Shown: positions 22,931 through 34,122 of the stretch, piece after piece
Position numbering within the stretch: position 1 is the stretch's first letter
How the letters are laid out: the number at the start of each line of letters is the position of its first letter
Source of the DNA: Lepraria neglecta
Taxonomy: Eukaryota; Ascomycota; Lecanoromycetes; Lecanorales; Stereocaulaceae
Length of the DNA stretch: 64,000 nucleotides
Direction of reading: 5' to 3'
NCBI GenBank assembly: GCA_033220425.1
Contig: CM065651.1
Location: forward strand, 434,001-498,000
Made by a program: the position numbers and the translations under genes
The notes under the pieces: model-generated
Database searches by the model: none
The model's input: the letters and a program-made list of their open reading frames with translations, nothing else
What the model was told of the DNA's origin: nothing

Positions 22931-24030
22931 AGCTATTCTGTTGAGCTGACCAGTCAGCTCTCTGGTAAAGACGCGAAGTACTTCATAGAATAGAAAAGGA
23001 TGAGGATTGAAAGTATGTATATGAATGAATTAGAAGGGTTGGCGGTGTGCTACATCCGCGTATTTGCACGTTACGCCCTTATCATGACTCGGGCGTTGGA
23101 TCTGCCGCTATTCCGCACTCACCGCTTTGGGAATTAAATGCCGGCCCCCTCGAGCCCCTCAAACCAAAGCTGTCTGCCCTGCATAGAACCCTCCCACCAT
23201 CGTCGATGATCAAATAAATCGTCTGCCAGCAGAGTTTGCTCCCAACTTTTGAGTCTTGAAATCCTCTGGAGCTTCACCATCAATGGCTACCGCGATACAC
23301 CCTCATCCCTCTTAAATATATGATGACATCACTTAATCGACTTTTCAACGGCTCTGCATAGATGTCGGGCGCATCCAAAATTGTGTGACTCAACAATGAC
23401 TGGATCAGTCCTTATCGGTGCTTTGCATACCTGTCAAAGTCCCTGCGTTTCGTGACTCTTGCGATCGCTCTCAAGCAGCTTGCTGACTATGTTTCGGTCT
23501 GTTTGGATGGGTTAGCTTTTCAGTATGTCTTGGTTACGAAGGAAGTTTGTCTTGACCAGACAATATGAGAACAAGTCAGCAACTCTGATATCCGTGGCAT
23601 TACACCTGTGAAGGAAGCCTTGTGCAACGGTTAAGCGGGCTTCCTTGATCCTAATGCTCCATAATCAGTGACTCGAGAAGGATATTTAGAAATAGATCTC
23701 TGAGGATGTCACAACGTTTTCAGACATACTAGTTGATATATATGTTAGTCTGTCTATCAATTGGCCTCGCCTACGCTGTTCACGGCTGGTCTACCATTTG
23801 CAAAATAGCCAAGAGCTTCAAACAGCTATTGTCACATATTGCAGAACCCTCTGGTGCCATTACCATAAAGAGCCTGGCTCGAAACTTCTTAGGGAGTGTT
23901 CTCCAGCATTTCTAGCCACCCAAGACCTTAACGCTGAGTCTAGTAACCTTCCCTTGACAGCAGACCAAGGCGAGTATCCCACGCATAGCTCGAGGCTTTC
24001 CTACCCGGAAGTCCCCCGTGAGCTAGCTAA
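22931..24030. other. Intergenic region upstream of the ABC transporter
   Basis: About 1.1 kb without a convincing gene. The left part should carry the ABC transporter promoter. Open frames at 23733-24049 have no motif and overlap the transposon boundary. No RNA gene is seen. Confidence 0.5.
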
Positions 24031-24566
24031 CTCGCGGTGCCAAGAATAATCCGGAATGGTCACCAAAATAAGCGAGGCCTGCCCCAACCAAAAAAGCTAC
24101 ACCAAGAAGTCAAAACTACGCCCCTTACGCCTCCTATACCATTTGCTTTCGACACCCCACTAAAGCAAGAAGCTTTTAAGCATTTTGACATTGCAAAGAC
24201 GCAAGGCTACGATATTATTAAAGGGGGCTCAGCGCGTACATTCCACAATAAGGTTGAAAACGAGGTCCGCGGCCGTCCATACAAAGTTACTCCAGCGCAG
24301 GTACGAGAGGCGGACTCGCTATTAGAAGAAGTCTGGACGATAAGATGATAGCAAAGCGCGTAGAGTACGCGGAGATTATGTTGTCTCGTTATACCTTGAA
24401 AGAGCAGTGGAAAAGAGTCCGTTTCAGCGATGAGGTCCACTTCAACTTGCCACCAAGTCTGGCAGTAATTTGAGTCGATTTGAGGACGTTCAGGCGTAAT
24501 TATGGTGGGGTAGGCCTTGAAGTTGCTTTTTGCGGGGCCATTCCGGATTATTCTTGGCACCGCGAG
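24031..24566 (+). mobile_element. Internally deleted Tc1/mariner element, 536 bp
   Basis: The ends 24031-24059 and 24538-24566 are perfect 29-bp inverted repeats. A 5-bp direct repeat, GCTAA, sits directly outside both (24026-24030 and 24567-24571) and contains the TA expected of the superfamily. Inside, an open frame (24037-24348) matches the N-terminal part of a Tc1-type transposase: a helix-turn-helix-like region with FKHFDIAKTQGYDI, ARTFHNKVENE and GRPYKVTPAQVREADSLLEE. It then jumps to a piece with WKRVRFSDEVHF (about 24405-24445), the first catalytic Asp region; most of the DDE domain is missing. It is a non-autonomous deletion copy that an intact relative might still move. Confidence 0.88.
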
Positions 24567-24985
24567 GCTAAGATGCTAGCTACCGGGAGCCGTGGAGGGG
24601 TCAAGCTAGCCGAGAATCAATTGCGCGAGGTGCGCCCCACGATTGGAGACCGTTCCAAGCCGCCAAACACGCGGTGGCACGCCATGCATTGAACGGTCCA
24701 ATTGCTGCTCTGCGCTCTATTGAGCAACAGCGGCTGAGCTGCAGGACTATAGCGAAGATGCCCGCCAGCAGTCGAACTATCTCTCAGCTTATCCGTACAA
24801 GGAAAGGGATCAACCCAATTGAACCACTCGAATGCTTAGCCGCCACAAGGGCTATTGTCTATTGATCCTACGATTGCGATTATATATATCGACCGTAGCG
24901 ACCTCTAATTTGTAGACCTTAGTTGTTTCTTGCTTTTTCTCCATCGCTACCCTTATATACATCATCCAGTCACTGCTCTCCCAAA
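24567..24985. other. Region between the Tc1 element and the methyltransferase gene
   Basis: This 419-bp stretch includes the methyltransferase promoter. A 63-codon frame at 24674-24865 (+) reads a little like a transposase helix-turn-helix (ALRSIEQQRLSCRTIAKM), but it is too short and isolated to call. Confidence 0.4.
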
Positions 24986-26883
24986 ATGGCCACAGCAACA
25001 GAGCAAGCCCCAATAGCCATTGACAATGTTGAAGCTTCCAATGTCCGTGACCTACCTAAATAATTATAACCAAGAGAAAGAATGCTGATTGGGTGTTTCG
25101 CCCAGTACGGCGAGGAGCCTGATTCTGCTTATGGCGAAGAAGTGTATGTCCATGCCCCCCGACTTTAGAGTCAGCCGGGGAGTGTACTGAAAAGCAATTC
25201 AACATCCAGAGGCAGCTATACCACCTCGCTAGCGTCAAACGTCACGGACTACAAGGTCGAGAACAATCGGAGATATCATGCATACAAAGAAGGCAGTATG
25301 TGGCCTACTTGAAGCTGTTGAGCGAGTACTCGCTTATGCATACAAACAGGCTACGTCTTGCCCAACGACGAGGTAATCCATAAGCAACCGAGGCGTAACA
25401 TTTCCAACGAGCGCCATTGACCATTCCATTAGAAAGAGAGCGATAGGCTCGACATCATGCACAAACTGACAGAAGTGACCCTGCACGGGAAGCTCAACCT
25501 GGCCCCCCTCCCTTCGGATCCCCAACGTATATTGGATATTGGGACTGGAACGGGAATCTGGGCTATGGAAATGGGTAAGTCCGCGCTTCAGCATGATCTT
25601 GTAGAACGCATTGAAGAAAAAGGCTAACCATGAACGTAACTTGTCACAGGGGACAAATTTCCCAAAGCAGAGGTATAATGTCTCTCCGTAAGATGTCTTG
25701 AGAGGGTGGACTGTCCATTGACTTTTCCTCGATATTGTAGATTCTTGGAAACGATCTGAGCCCTATTCAACCGCGATGGTACGTAGTCCATTTCTACTCG
25801 CCTGTCAAAAATTGGACCTAACGGCAAAGAGCCGTCTACTCTTAATTCCTTGTGCCTTCCCTTCCACGGTAAACCGTCGAACGCATTGCATGCTTTCCGT
25901 CGTGCATCTCTCGAGCCACTAAAAATTTGTCCTATTTCTGCTGGTTCTGTCCTACTGCCCCTGCGCTTCCTACCCTTGCATAAAGCTCACTCAGTCTACT
26001 AGGTCATGCACCTGAGCTAGTTTTCTCAACATACAATTCCACCCTCTTGATTCCACAAGTCTTCTATATCGCTACTAGCAGCCACCAGCATGAAGAATTC
26101 AACCCCAGAAGATTGGGACTGACAGAATTGTGATTGAATAAAGGGTACCTCCAAACGTCCGCTTCGAAGTTGACGACGTCGAAGAACAGTGGACCTATCA
26201 CCAGAAATTCGACTACATCCACTGCCGCTTTATGGGCAACGGCATCAAAGATTGGCCCAAACTGCTCGGCCAATGCTTCGAGTAAGCCCATCCACCTCTA
26301 CACCAACCCGCACGGGACTAATACTCCTGCCTCCTCAGAAACACAAAACCCGGCGGCATGGTCGAATGCATCGAAAACGACCTCAAACTGACCTCCCCCG
26401 ACGGCTCCCTCAACTCCGACAAGGCCCTCTACAAATTCAACCGCGAGTTCCTCAAAGCGTCGATCGCGAGTGGCATAGAACCGAGCCCTGGCCTCCTTCT
26501 CGAAGACCTGATGAAGAAAGCCGGCTTTGAGGACGTTACGGCTACGAAGTTCGTTTGGCCGGTGGGGACTTGGCCTGCTGATAAGCATCTCGTACGTCAT
26601 ACCATACACATGACTCCACTATTTGTCTTGTTTGCGTACTTTCCAGTGACGAGTGCTGACGCTGCTGTGAAAAACATAGAAAGAAATCGGAGCCTGGAAC
26701 TACCTGCAGATCCAGGAAGGCCTCGAGGCTTTTTGGTACGCGCTATTTACGCGTCAGTTGGGTTATTCGCAGCGGGAGGTGGATGTGCTTTGTGCTAAGG
26801 TCAGGGCTGAGCTGAAGGATCCGAAGCTGCATTCTCTGTTCCATCTCTACGTTGTGTATGGCAAGAAGCCTGAAAGCAAGTGA
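24986..26883 (+). CDS. LaeA-like SAM-dependent methyltransferase, 10 exons
   Basis: Exons 24986-25042, 25106-25143, 25210-25295, 25350-25372, 25433-25574, 25650-25672, 25741-25778, 26144-26281, 26339-26591 and 26680-26883 total 1002 nt (333 residues). The joined protein has the family motifs in order: SYTTSLASNVTDYKVENNRR, YHAYKEGSYVLPNDEKESDR, the SAM-binding motif I LDIGTGTGIWAMEMGD, the acidic VDDVEEQW region, NTKPGGMVECIEND and a C-terminal KEIGAWNYLQIQEGLEAFW helix. Members include LaeA, a nuclear regulator of secondary metabolism, and the Llm/UMTA-type relatives; this copy is more likely one of the latter. Intron 7 (25779-26143, 365 bp) is unusually long. The donor of intron 1 (GTCCGT) is the weakest splice site. 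No metabolite cluster is next to it. Confidence 0.9.
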
Positions 26884-27251
26884 TGCGGTCGACACGAAGT
26901 CTATAGCCCCTACGGGCACTGGATATGAAGTAATGAGGACGTGTGTATCGGCGAAAACGACTATTTGGAGGTACCTTTCTTTTTTTGATTTGGAAACCTC
27001 GTCAACGTTCGTTGCTCGAAAGTTCATGTCGGTTTCCTGAATCTCATACGCAAGCTCAATTTATCCACAGTCATAAAAGCCAATGGAAATGCCTTTCCCT
27101 CCTCACGCCATTTAATGAAAGACCGCGCAAGCAATGCATGCTCCCCATCTCTATTCATGCCCTCTCACTTTCCAACACCTGATATCAAGAATCGTCTCCT
27201 CATGCAAGAACACAACAGTCCTCCTCTCTCATCTCGCTCGGACCAGGAAGC
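26884..27251. other. Convergent intergenic region
   Basis: This 368-bp stretch lies between the 3' ends of the methyltransferase and Spo12-like genes. It should hold both 3' UTRs. No gene or repeat is seen. Confidence 0.45.
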
Positions 27252-27776
27252 CTAAGCCACCTCATCCTTCCCATCTCCTTCCGATTTATTAGCTTCGGCC
27301 TTCTTGACGGCATCGATCTTCGCAAACAGAGATTGTGGCTTCGCCCTATTACCATCGACAACAATCAGCAACCCTCATCCCCATCCAGTATATAGACTAG
27401 GTAGAAGACTCGTAGATACAACTCACTTCATGAAATGCTTAGTCTTGTACTGATTCAACTTCACGGTGCAAGGACTCATAATCGTATCCGAAGGCGAGAT
27501 GTAGACCTGGCTTGACCTAGATGTACACCTCATCAGCACTGCTCAAACTCCAAAACTTTCCAAAAGCTGTCCCTTCTAGTGTCTCATCGTATAATCAACT
27601 TACTTCTCCTCTGCTAGGCGGTTCTGTAGCACCTGACGATGGTATTCCATGCTCTTTGGCTTATTGGCGTCTTCATTACCCATTACCATTGTGGAGGTAG
27701 GTTTTTCGGAGGGTTGGGGCTTGGTTGGAGAGGTGTTGGTGGAGCGGGAGGCGAGGGGTTTGGTAGGGGAGGACAT
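27252..27776 (-). CDS. Spo12-like cell-cycle protein, 3 exons
   Basis: Exons 27776-27604, 27516-27427 and 27345-27252 total 357 nt (118 residues). Introns (GTAAGT..TAG, 87 bp; GTGAGT..TAG, 81 bp) both keep the frame. The N terminus is Ser/Thr/Pro-rich. The core reads SPSDTIMSPCTVKLNQYKTK then HFMKAKPQSLFAKI, which matches the conserved block of the Spo12 family, with a Ser-Pro site that could be a CDK target. A Lys/Glu-rich tail ends it. Yeast Spo12 promotes exit from mitosis through the FEAR network; transfer of that role to this gene is inference. None of the single exons exceeds 60 codons by much, so the gene is easily missed. Confidence 0.82.
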
Positions 27777-28104
27777 GGTTGTGGGGTGGGTGGTGTGATG
27801 GTTTGAGGTAGATGTGGGTGGGATTGGAGAGGGTATGTGGATGTTCGGAGCTATGTATGTCTGGTAGTCTGTTTGGAGAAGATTGAGGCTCTTGTATGAT
27901 GTGAGGGATCAATTGAGGTGGTGGGCCGCCGAGACGGTTTTTTTTGAGCATTGTTTACTAGTGGTTGTGACGGCAACGCGAATTTCTGTATGACGATATC
28001 TCCACCACTCAAACGAATAAATACCATCACGCAACAAGGAATATGATTCATAGCTGTCCTAGCGATCTAATACTGTCCAAACGATTTGATTTGATAAAAC
28101 ACTA
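27777..28104. other. Intergenic region beside the pogo element
   Basis: This 328-bp stretch holds the Spo12-like gene's promoter and ends at the TA (28103-28104) that flanks the transposon. Nothing else is seen. Confidence 0.4.
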
Positions 28105-30000
28105 TTCGCACCCCACCGCCAAATACTTGGCACCCCTCACCCATAGAACTAGCGCACCCCATAGAACAATTTATGTACATGATTTAATTCAAAAGGCTAT
28201 AATTCCACCAATTCCTTAAGTACAACCTTCCAACGATTACGCATACCTTTCCGCCTATATATAGCTAGATCCCGGTGGCTTTTTGTCTGCTTAAAAGCTT
28301 TTATTAGGGCCTTGGTGTAGCGCTTTTCCCATGCGATTTCCCGATCTAATTCTCTCTGTGCCTCTAAATCTGCCCGTTCCTTGGTCATAGCACGCGCATT
28401 CTTTGAGCTTAGTACACCGCCTGTTTGGAGTATCTGATTAGTCGCTGATTTACGTTGTTTTCGAGCCTCCTCAGCCCGAATTTGTTGGTCGAATCGTGCT
28501 TCCATTAATTCGCCTCGGCGGGCCCCAGCAACCGCGCCTTTGACCAATGAGCTTAGCGGCTGCAGAAGGCTCTGGGGTACGTTTGGCGTCATAAGAATTG
28601 TAGTTGCGGCTCTGGCAAGCTCGCGAATTGTATGCGGAGTGCGCTGTAGGGGCTCGAACTCGTAGGACTCGGTGGGAGGCGGCGTTACAGGGCGCGGCGG
28701 TGCAGGTGGGTGTGCTTCTCGTACTTTATCGAGTACTAGTACTGGATTGTATGGAATAAGCCCTGTTTGTTTCCAAGCAGACCTAATCGTAGTACTTTTA
28801 AAAGCTTTTGCCCGGAAATCGTTAAATGCGTTAAGGAATTCTAGCTTATTGAACTTTTCGTCTCCCATTTGCGTAGCCTCGTTAACCGCCTCCGTATGCC
28901 AGTGCTTTAGCGGTTGGAAAACACATACATCAAGTGGCTGGAGGATATGAGTCGTATAGGACGGAAGCGCTAGCGGAATGATATTATTCTACTCGCAGTA
29001 CTCTAAGAATTCCTTTGTAGTATAAGATCCGTAGCCATCGAAAATAAGGAGTCGGTAACCGCCCTTCTGAAAGCGACGCGAATGGATATCAAAGTGCTTA
29101 ATCCACTGTAAAGATATCCAATCGTCAGCGTTCCCTGAGTCGCTAACAGTAATAGCGAGCTCGTCTGCTAGGTTATTTTGAAACTATTTGGCTAGAATCC
29201 TCTGCCCGGCAATAATAAGCATTGGTGGAATATCACGCCCAACACCATTAATACATTCCTGCGAGGATAACGACTCGCGATTCTCCGGGTCCGCTGAATA
29301 GATCTTTCGAATAGGATCAATACTGAGCACCCAATCATCGCGTAGCATCCCAATTCGAAAGCCGGTCTCGTCAAAGTTCCAGGTGTCTTCTAAATGGATC
29401 CCGTACTGAGTAACCAAGTCTTTATAGCGCTGGAAATGGCCCTGCAGTAGTACCAAATCATGTGCGTTCTTTCGCGCAGCAGCTAATAGCTTTCGTCTGA
29501 TCTTATAGAGCTTATCCTGACGTGTAATCCACCTCTTAGCCCAATGTATACTGACAGTAGGATACGGTTTTGTAGGATCTGTGTCCTGGCGGAGAATTTG
29601 ATTCGCGGAGGTCTGGATCTCGCGGAGGCGCCCTGACAGCCCATTTGATCAAGGTATATGAAGTATTGCTGTAGGGCAAGCTCTTGGTCCGGTCGTAGCT
29701 TCCTCCCATGGAGTCCTCGTACTGCTGATTTGGATGGTTTGCCATCGAGTCGCGCTCGGAGGCGCTCATAAGGTACGTTAAACTCTCTGGCAATTACGCT
29801 CCGTTTGGCGTTCTTTCGCGTGTTATAGGCGTCTACGGCCTTGAGGATCCTTTTCTCAACGTCTCGATAGGTGTCAGGTATGGTGGTGTTGAGTAATAGT
29901 GGTTGAAAGACGAATAGTTGGAAATTCGGTTAAATTTGTTCCATGGGGTGCGCTAGTTCTATGGGTGAGGGGTGCCAAGTATTTGGCGGTGGGGTGCGAA
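28105..30000 (-). mobile_element. Pogo/Fot-type DNA transposon, full length with a decayed transposase
   Basis: The ends 28105-28162 and 29943-30000 are identical 58-bp inverted repeats, flanked by TA at 28103-28104 and 30001-30002, as the superfamily requires. The minus strand codes for a pogo transposase: N-terminal helix-turn-helix (about 29850-29680, KRSVIAREFNVPYERLRARL), the DDE motifs WNFDETGFRIG (about 29380-29350) and LLIFDGYGSYTT (about 29050-29020), then LPSYTTHILQPLDV (about 28960-28920) and a Lys/Arg-rich C-terminal part to 28197. Breaks: a frameshift near 29640 and two TAG stops, near 29185 and 28992, both where Gln is likely. No ATG heads the frame; an ATA near 29884 stands where one might have been. 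All fit C:G-to-T:A decay. It is 47 bp from the acyl-CoA dehydrogenase stop codon. Confidence 0.93.
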
Positions 30001-30047
30001 TAACTATTCACAATGGCATTGCATGTCCTCATCACATCAACTTTTTC

Positions 30048-31623
30048 CTACAACATAGCCTTCCCCACAGGCGTGATCCCAGCCTGCCTAACCATCCTAT
30101 CCCCCGCCTCCCTCTGCCGCTCCAACTTCTCCCTAACCTCTTTCCCCCTCTTATTCTCATTCCGCCCCATCTGCTGCAAATGCACCTCATCAGGCCCATC
30201 TGCAATCCTCAGCGTCCGAATCTGTGCCCACATATTCGCCAGCGGCGTATCCTGACAAACGCCCGCGCCGCCATAACTCTGCACCGCGCGATCAATAACC
30301 GTCAGCGCCATCTGCGGCACCAGAATCTTCGCCTCCGCGATCTCTTTGAGGGCGTTCTTGGCGTCTTTGTCATCTATTTTTATGGCTGCATTTAGCACGA
30401 TGAGTCGCGCTGCGTCGATTTCGAGGCGGGATTTCGCAATCCATTCGAGAATGACGCCGTGCTCGCTCAATTGTTTACCAAATGTCTTCTTCCTCGGATC
30501 ATTAACCCTCGCAATCATCCACTCCAGGGCTTTCTCTGCGGCACCAATGGAGCGCATGGCGTGATGGATTCGTCCTGGACCGAGGCGGCCCTGGATAATC
30601 TCGAAGCCCCGGCCCTCACCCAGCACCATATTTGAGGCGGGGACGCGGACGTTCTTGAAGCTGATTTGGGCGTGCCCGTGGGGAGCGTCGTCGTAGCCGT
30701 AGACGGTGAGACAACGCTCTACTGTTACGCCCTTGGTGCCGGCTGGAACGAGGATGACGGATTGCTGTTTGTAGGTATCTCGGTTGGAGGGGTCGGACTT
30801 GCCCATTACTATGTAGATTGCGCATCGTGGGTCGCCGGCGCCGCTGCTCCACCATTTCTGTAGTTGTTTGTCAGTAAGTGCTCGAGATGCCGTAGGATTG
30901 GTAGTAGCATAGCAGCGTACCGAGCCATTGAGAACGTAATCATTGCCTTGTTTTGTCATAGTCAGGGTGATATTGGTAGCATCGCTCGACGCAACATCCG
31001 GCTCTGTCATCAAGAACGCTGATCTGATCTCGCCATTCAAGAGCGGAACGAGCCATTGCTTCTTCTGAGCGTCATTGCCATATTTCGCCAGCACTTCCAT
31101 GTTGCCGGTGTCTGGTGCAGCACAATTGCAAGCCTAGACACAGGTCTTTAGCATAAATTGAGCCTGTGAACACTGTGTGTGAGGTGTTCACCTCAGAAGC
31201 TGTCCTGCTCTTCCCCATATACTCCGCCATCAACCCATACTCCAGATTCGAAAACCCTGCCCCTTCTTTGAAGTGATTCTTCGGTAGGAACAAATTCCAC
31301 ATGCCCAACTTCTTCGCCTTCGCCTTCAGCTCGTCCATGACTGGGGGGTATGTAGCCCATCTCTTTTCGCCTTTGCCGAGTTGGGAGTGGTAGAGTACGT
31401 CTGCTGGGATACATTCTTCTTCGACGAATTTCTCGACCTGGCTTTTGCTATTAGTAGGTTGTCGATGATATTTCGGGGGTTTCAAAGAGATGATTACAAG
31501 ATTGAGCGCCTCTTTCGCTCGATCACTAACAGCTCCTCGAGCAATAATAGGGATTTTGTCGGCAGCCGTTTGAGGCTTGGCGCTGTTAGCCAGGAGGCTT
31601 TGGCTGAAGTCGGATTTGGACAT
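30048..31623 (-). CDS. Acyl-CoA dehydrogenase, ACAD10/11-like, 4 exons
   Basis: Exons 31623-31498, 31437-31192, 31133-30921 and 30857-30048 total 1395 nt (464 residues). All three introns fall between codons. Two (60 and 63 bp) are in frame, so the unspliced frame reads through them; the joins [28 protein letters not shown] and [16 protein letters not shown] restore conserved motifs. The protein has the N-terminal helical domain, the central beta domain ([16 protein letters not shown], substrate and FAD contacts) and the C-terminal four-helix domain ([35 protein letters not shown]). Such enzymes oxidise acyl-CoA to enoyl-CoA with FAD, probably in peroxisomes or mitochondria for this subgroup. 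The C terminus is GKAML, with no clear PTS1. A transposon ends 47 bp past the stop and may have replaced its 3' UTR or terminator. Confidence 0.92.
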
Positions 31624-31953
31624 GATTGCTCAAACAAACAGTAGAAGTTAATCCGGAGGTTCGAGAAAGGGATCTAATAAAAAGATAATTGAAAGCAATG
31701 TCCTTGCCATTGCTTACTTTCCTTACGGACGTAGTTGCGAATCTACTTCACTCTACCCCACAACTCGACTTTAACCTCGGCAGTCGACGAGCCGTCACCA
31801 ACGCTTGGCGCTTTGCGAGATGAATGGGATGAGAGTGAATGGTTTGCTAAGCTATTCATCAAGGGTATCAGATGCAGGAGCTTCGATAGCAGAGACTGTC
31901 TATGAAGCTTTTCAACGCCAACGCTATGCATTCACCAGGCCGTAATCCGTAAC
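31624..31953. other. Intergenic region between two same-strand genes
   Basis: This 330-bp stretch lies between the Lsg1 stop and the acyl-CoA dehydrogenase start, and includes the latter's promoter. A 62-codon frame at 31743-31931 (-) has no motif and is not called. Confidence 0.4.
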
Positions 31954-33978
31954 TCATAGCTCTTCACCAGCCTTCTTATTCTTCTTCCGTCCACCCTTGA
32001 AGTGCTTCTTCGAATTCACAAGCTTCATTTCGGCCGGATCAATGTCCTTCTCTAAAGCTGTCATTGCTGTCAACTTCCTCCCCGACAGCTGCTTCTTGCC
32101 CTGCTCGCTGTATTGGTGGTTGAAGGGCATAGCAAGATGTCCTGCGCTGCTTTGCCCTGGTCCGAAGAATCTTTTGTCTAGCCGGGTGGACTTCTCTCCT
32201 TGCAAAGGAGCTGCAGGTAACGATTCTGCGTCATCCATCAATGATGGGTCTTCCGAGCCGGTCATCGATGCTTCTGCTTGAGCTGCCAATACGGCTCGGC
32301 GTTTCTGTGGCAGATGATCCACATCGTAAAGTTCACGATTGAACTCCCGAGCGTCGATGGGAGAGTCACTAGGAGGAGGATGACAGAAAAGCAGCTTACC
32401 GCTGACATAGTCCTTCAGCACATACCTAGCTGCTCTTGATTCATCGGGCTGCCCTTTGCCTGTTTTTGTAAAGCCTCTGGCAACAGCATATGCAATCAGT
32501 ATCTCTTCGGCCGTTGGAATGCCGGTACCTGCTTCTTCTAGAGGCCGCGTATGAACCTTGACACCGTAGAGAGCTTCGAAGAAAGACTGGGGTATACGCT
32601 GGGCCACAAGACCAGCTGGACCCGTAAACTCTCGGAGCTGGTCGATTGGTAGGATGCCGTTGCAGACGAGCTCGGCTTTTGTAGTGGCGAAATTGGGAAA
32701 GACAAGTCCAGGACAATCACAGAGTATCACATCAGGGCCGAGATGTATAGTCTGGAAATGCTTGGTCTTGCCTGGTGTCGAAGACACGGAGACTTTCTTT
32801 GCACCTATCAAAGCGTTGATCGTAGATGATTTTCCAACGTTAGGATAGCCCACGAGGCCGATCGTTGTCTTCCGTGGTTGTTCTCCTTCCTTGTCTTCGA
32901 TCTCTGGTGCATTTTCCAAAAATAGGGCCTCAAGTTCGTCGACTGTCAATATTCTTGTTCGCTGGTCGTGTTCTTCCTCGAGCTCCTCTTCGCCTGCCCA
33001 TTGCTCCTCATCCTCTTCTGCATCTTGCACATCCATTTTGTGTGCCTCTTCCGCAAGCTTGTCCCCTTCTCCGTTGGCGATATCTTCAGTGGCTTGCTCC
33101 TGTAGGGGTTGTGCTTCCTCGGCGGGCTCTCCATCCAGATCCATTGCTTCATTCATCTCCTTCGCCAGCGAAGCCGAGAAGAATTTGTAGTTGATCCCGA
33201 CCTTTTCGAAGTATTCTGCCCATACTTCTCTTTGTGGTAATGTCATCATATCGGCCTTATTCACTAGCAGTAGATTGTTCTTCCTGGGATCTACCTCTTT
33301 CACGTATTTCTCCAGATCTTCAGACCGAAAGAGTAATGGATTCCTGGCATCCACGATTTGTACTACCAGATCGGACCTCTCGATAACTCTCCACAATTGC
33401 CTCCAGACCTCCAGATTCCTCTCAAAGGGTGTCATCAGAAGGTCATCATTCTCTTGTAATTCAGCCAGGCCCCTTCTCCAATCCAGCAAGCTAGCTCTTT
33501 CTCTCTGATCAAGGTCTTGCGGCGTGGTGGTCTCGTCCCAAGGTGGCCGTCTTGGCACTGTCAAACGGTTCTTGTTTGCATTTTGTTTCCTTAAAGTTGA
33601 CCTTTCCTCTGCCGCTGAAAGCAAATATGGATTCTTTTGATCCATATGTATGATCTTGACATTGTTCATTTTCTCTGCTGTAAAGTCCGTACCGGCCAGC
33701 TCCGCGGTACTGAGGAATTCATCGAGAGCGCCTTGCTCCGTAACACTTCGCATTTTGACCCATGATGCTTCTTTAGGGGCGTTTGTAACATACTGGAGAG
33801 TGTTAATAAGGTTGGACCAAGCTTGAGTCAAATGAATACCTACAGTCTGCCCATCCTGATCTGTCCTGTGAATACCTGCGGAGACCTTCTTTCGGTCAGC
33901 ACCTTTCCCTCGACCAAATCGATCGTTCATGAGGCTATTTCCCAGCCCCACGGCATTCTTGGACTTTGGTAGAACCAT
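31954..33978 (-). CDS. LSG1: Large-subunit GTPase Lsg1
   Basis: A single frame of 674 residues. It opens with the conserved KNAVGLGNSLMNDRFGRGKG. The circularly permuted GTPase domain shows G4 first (LLLVNKADM, about residue 240), then an acidic insert (about 270-350), G1 (GLVGYPNVGKSSTINALIG, about 380), G2 and G3 (VSSTPGKTKHFQT, DCPGLVFPNF). It ends in a basic Lys-rich tail (HFKGGRKKNKKAGEEL). Lsg1 is cytoplasmic and releases the export adaptor Nmd3 from pre-60S ribosomal subunits. Length and motif order match the fungal family, no intron is needed, and the motifs look intact. Confidence 0.96.
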   Translation of the reverse strand: MVLPKSKNAVGLGNSLMNDRFGRGKGADRKKVSAGIHRTDQDGQTVGIHLTQAWSNLINTLQYVTNAPKEASWVKMRSVTEQGALDEFLSTAELAGTDFTAEKMNNVKIIHMDQKNPYLLSAAEERSTLRKQNANKNRLTVPRRPPWDETTTPQDLDQRERASLLDWRRGLAELQENDDLLMTPFERNLEVWRQLWRVIERSDLVVQIVDARNPLLFRSEDLEKYVKEVDPRKNNLLLVNKADMMTLPQREVWAEYFEKVGINYKFFSASLAKEMNEAMDLDGEPAEEAQPLQEQATEDIANGEGDKLAEEAHKMDVQDAEEDEEQWAGEEELEEEHDQRTRILTVDELEALFLENAPEIEDKEGEQPRKTTIGLVGYPNVGKSSTINALIGAKKVSVSSTPGKTKHFQTIHLGPDVILCDCPGLVFPNFATTKAELVCNGILPIDQLREFTGPAGLVAQRIPQSFFEALYGVKVHTRPLEEAGTGIPTAEEILIAYAVARGFTKTGKGQPDESRAARYVLKDYVSGKLLFCHPPPSDSPIDAREFNRELYDVDHLPQKRRAVLAAQAEASMTGSEDPSLMDDAESLPAAPLQGEKSTRLDKRFFGPGQSSAGHLAMPFNHQYSEQGKKQLSGRKLTAMTALEKDIDPAEMKLVNSKKHFKGGRKKNKKAGEEL

Positions 33979-34122
33979 ATTTGCGGCAAATGAGGTGAAT
34001 CTTCGTGAGTATTGTTGATGTATGGAATGTAAATAGTGTCGTTAGAATTGGTGTTTTGCGGCCAAAATGATTGATAATGCCAAGGTGACAGACATCTGCC
34101 CCGGCCTCACCCACCGGGCCTA

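Noticed and set aside
24674-24865. Helix-turn-helix-like 63-codon frame
   Set aside because: Too short and no DDE remnant or terminal repeats around it.
24986-26883. Secondary-metabolite cluster around the LaeA-like gene and EthD gene
   Set aside because: No polyketide synthase, peptide synthetase or terpene enzyme lies in the window; neighbours are housekeeping genes and transposons.
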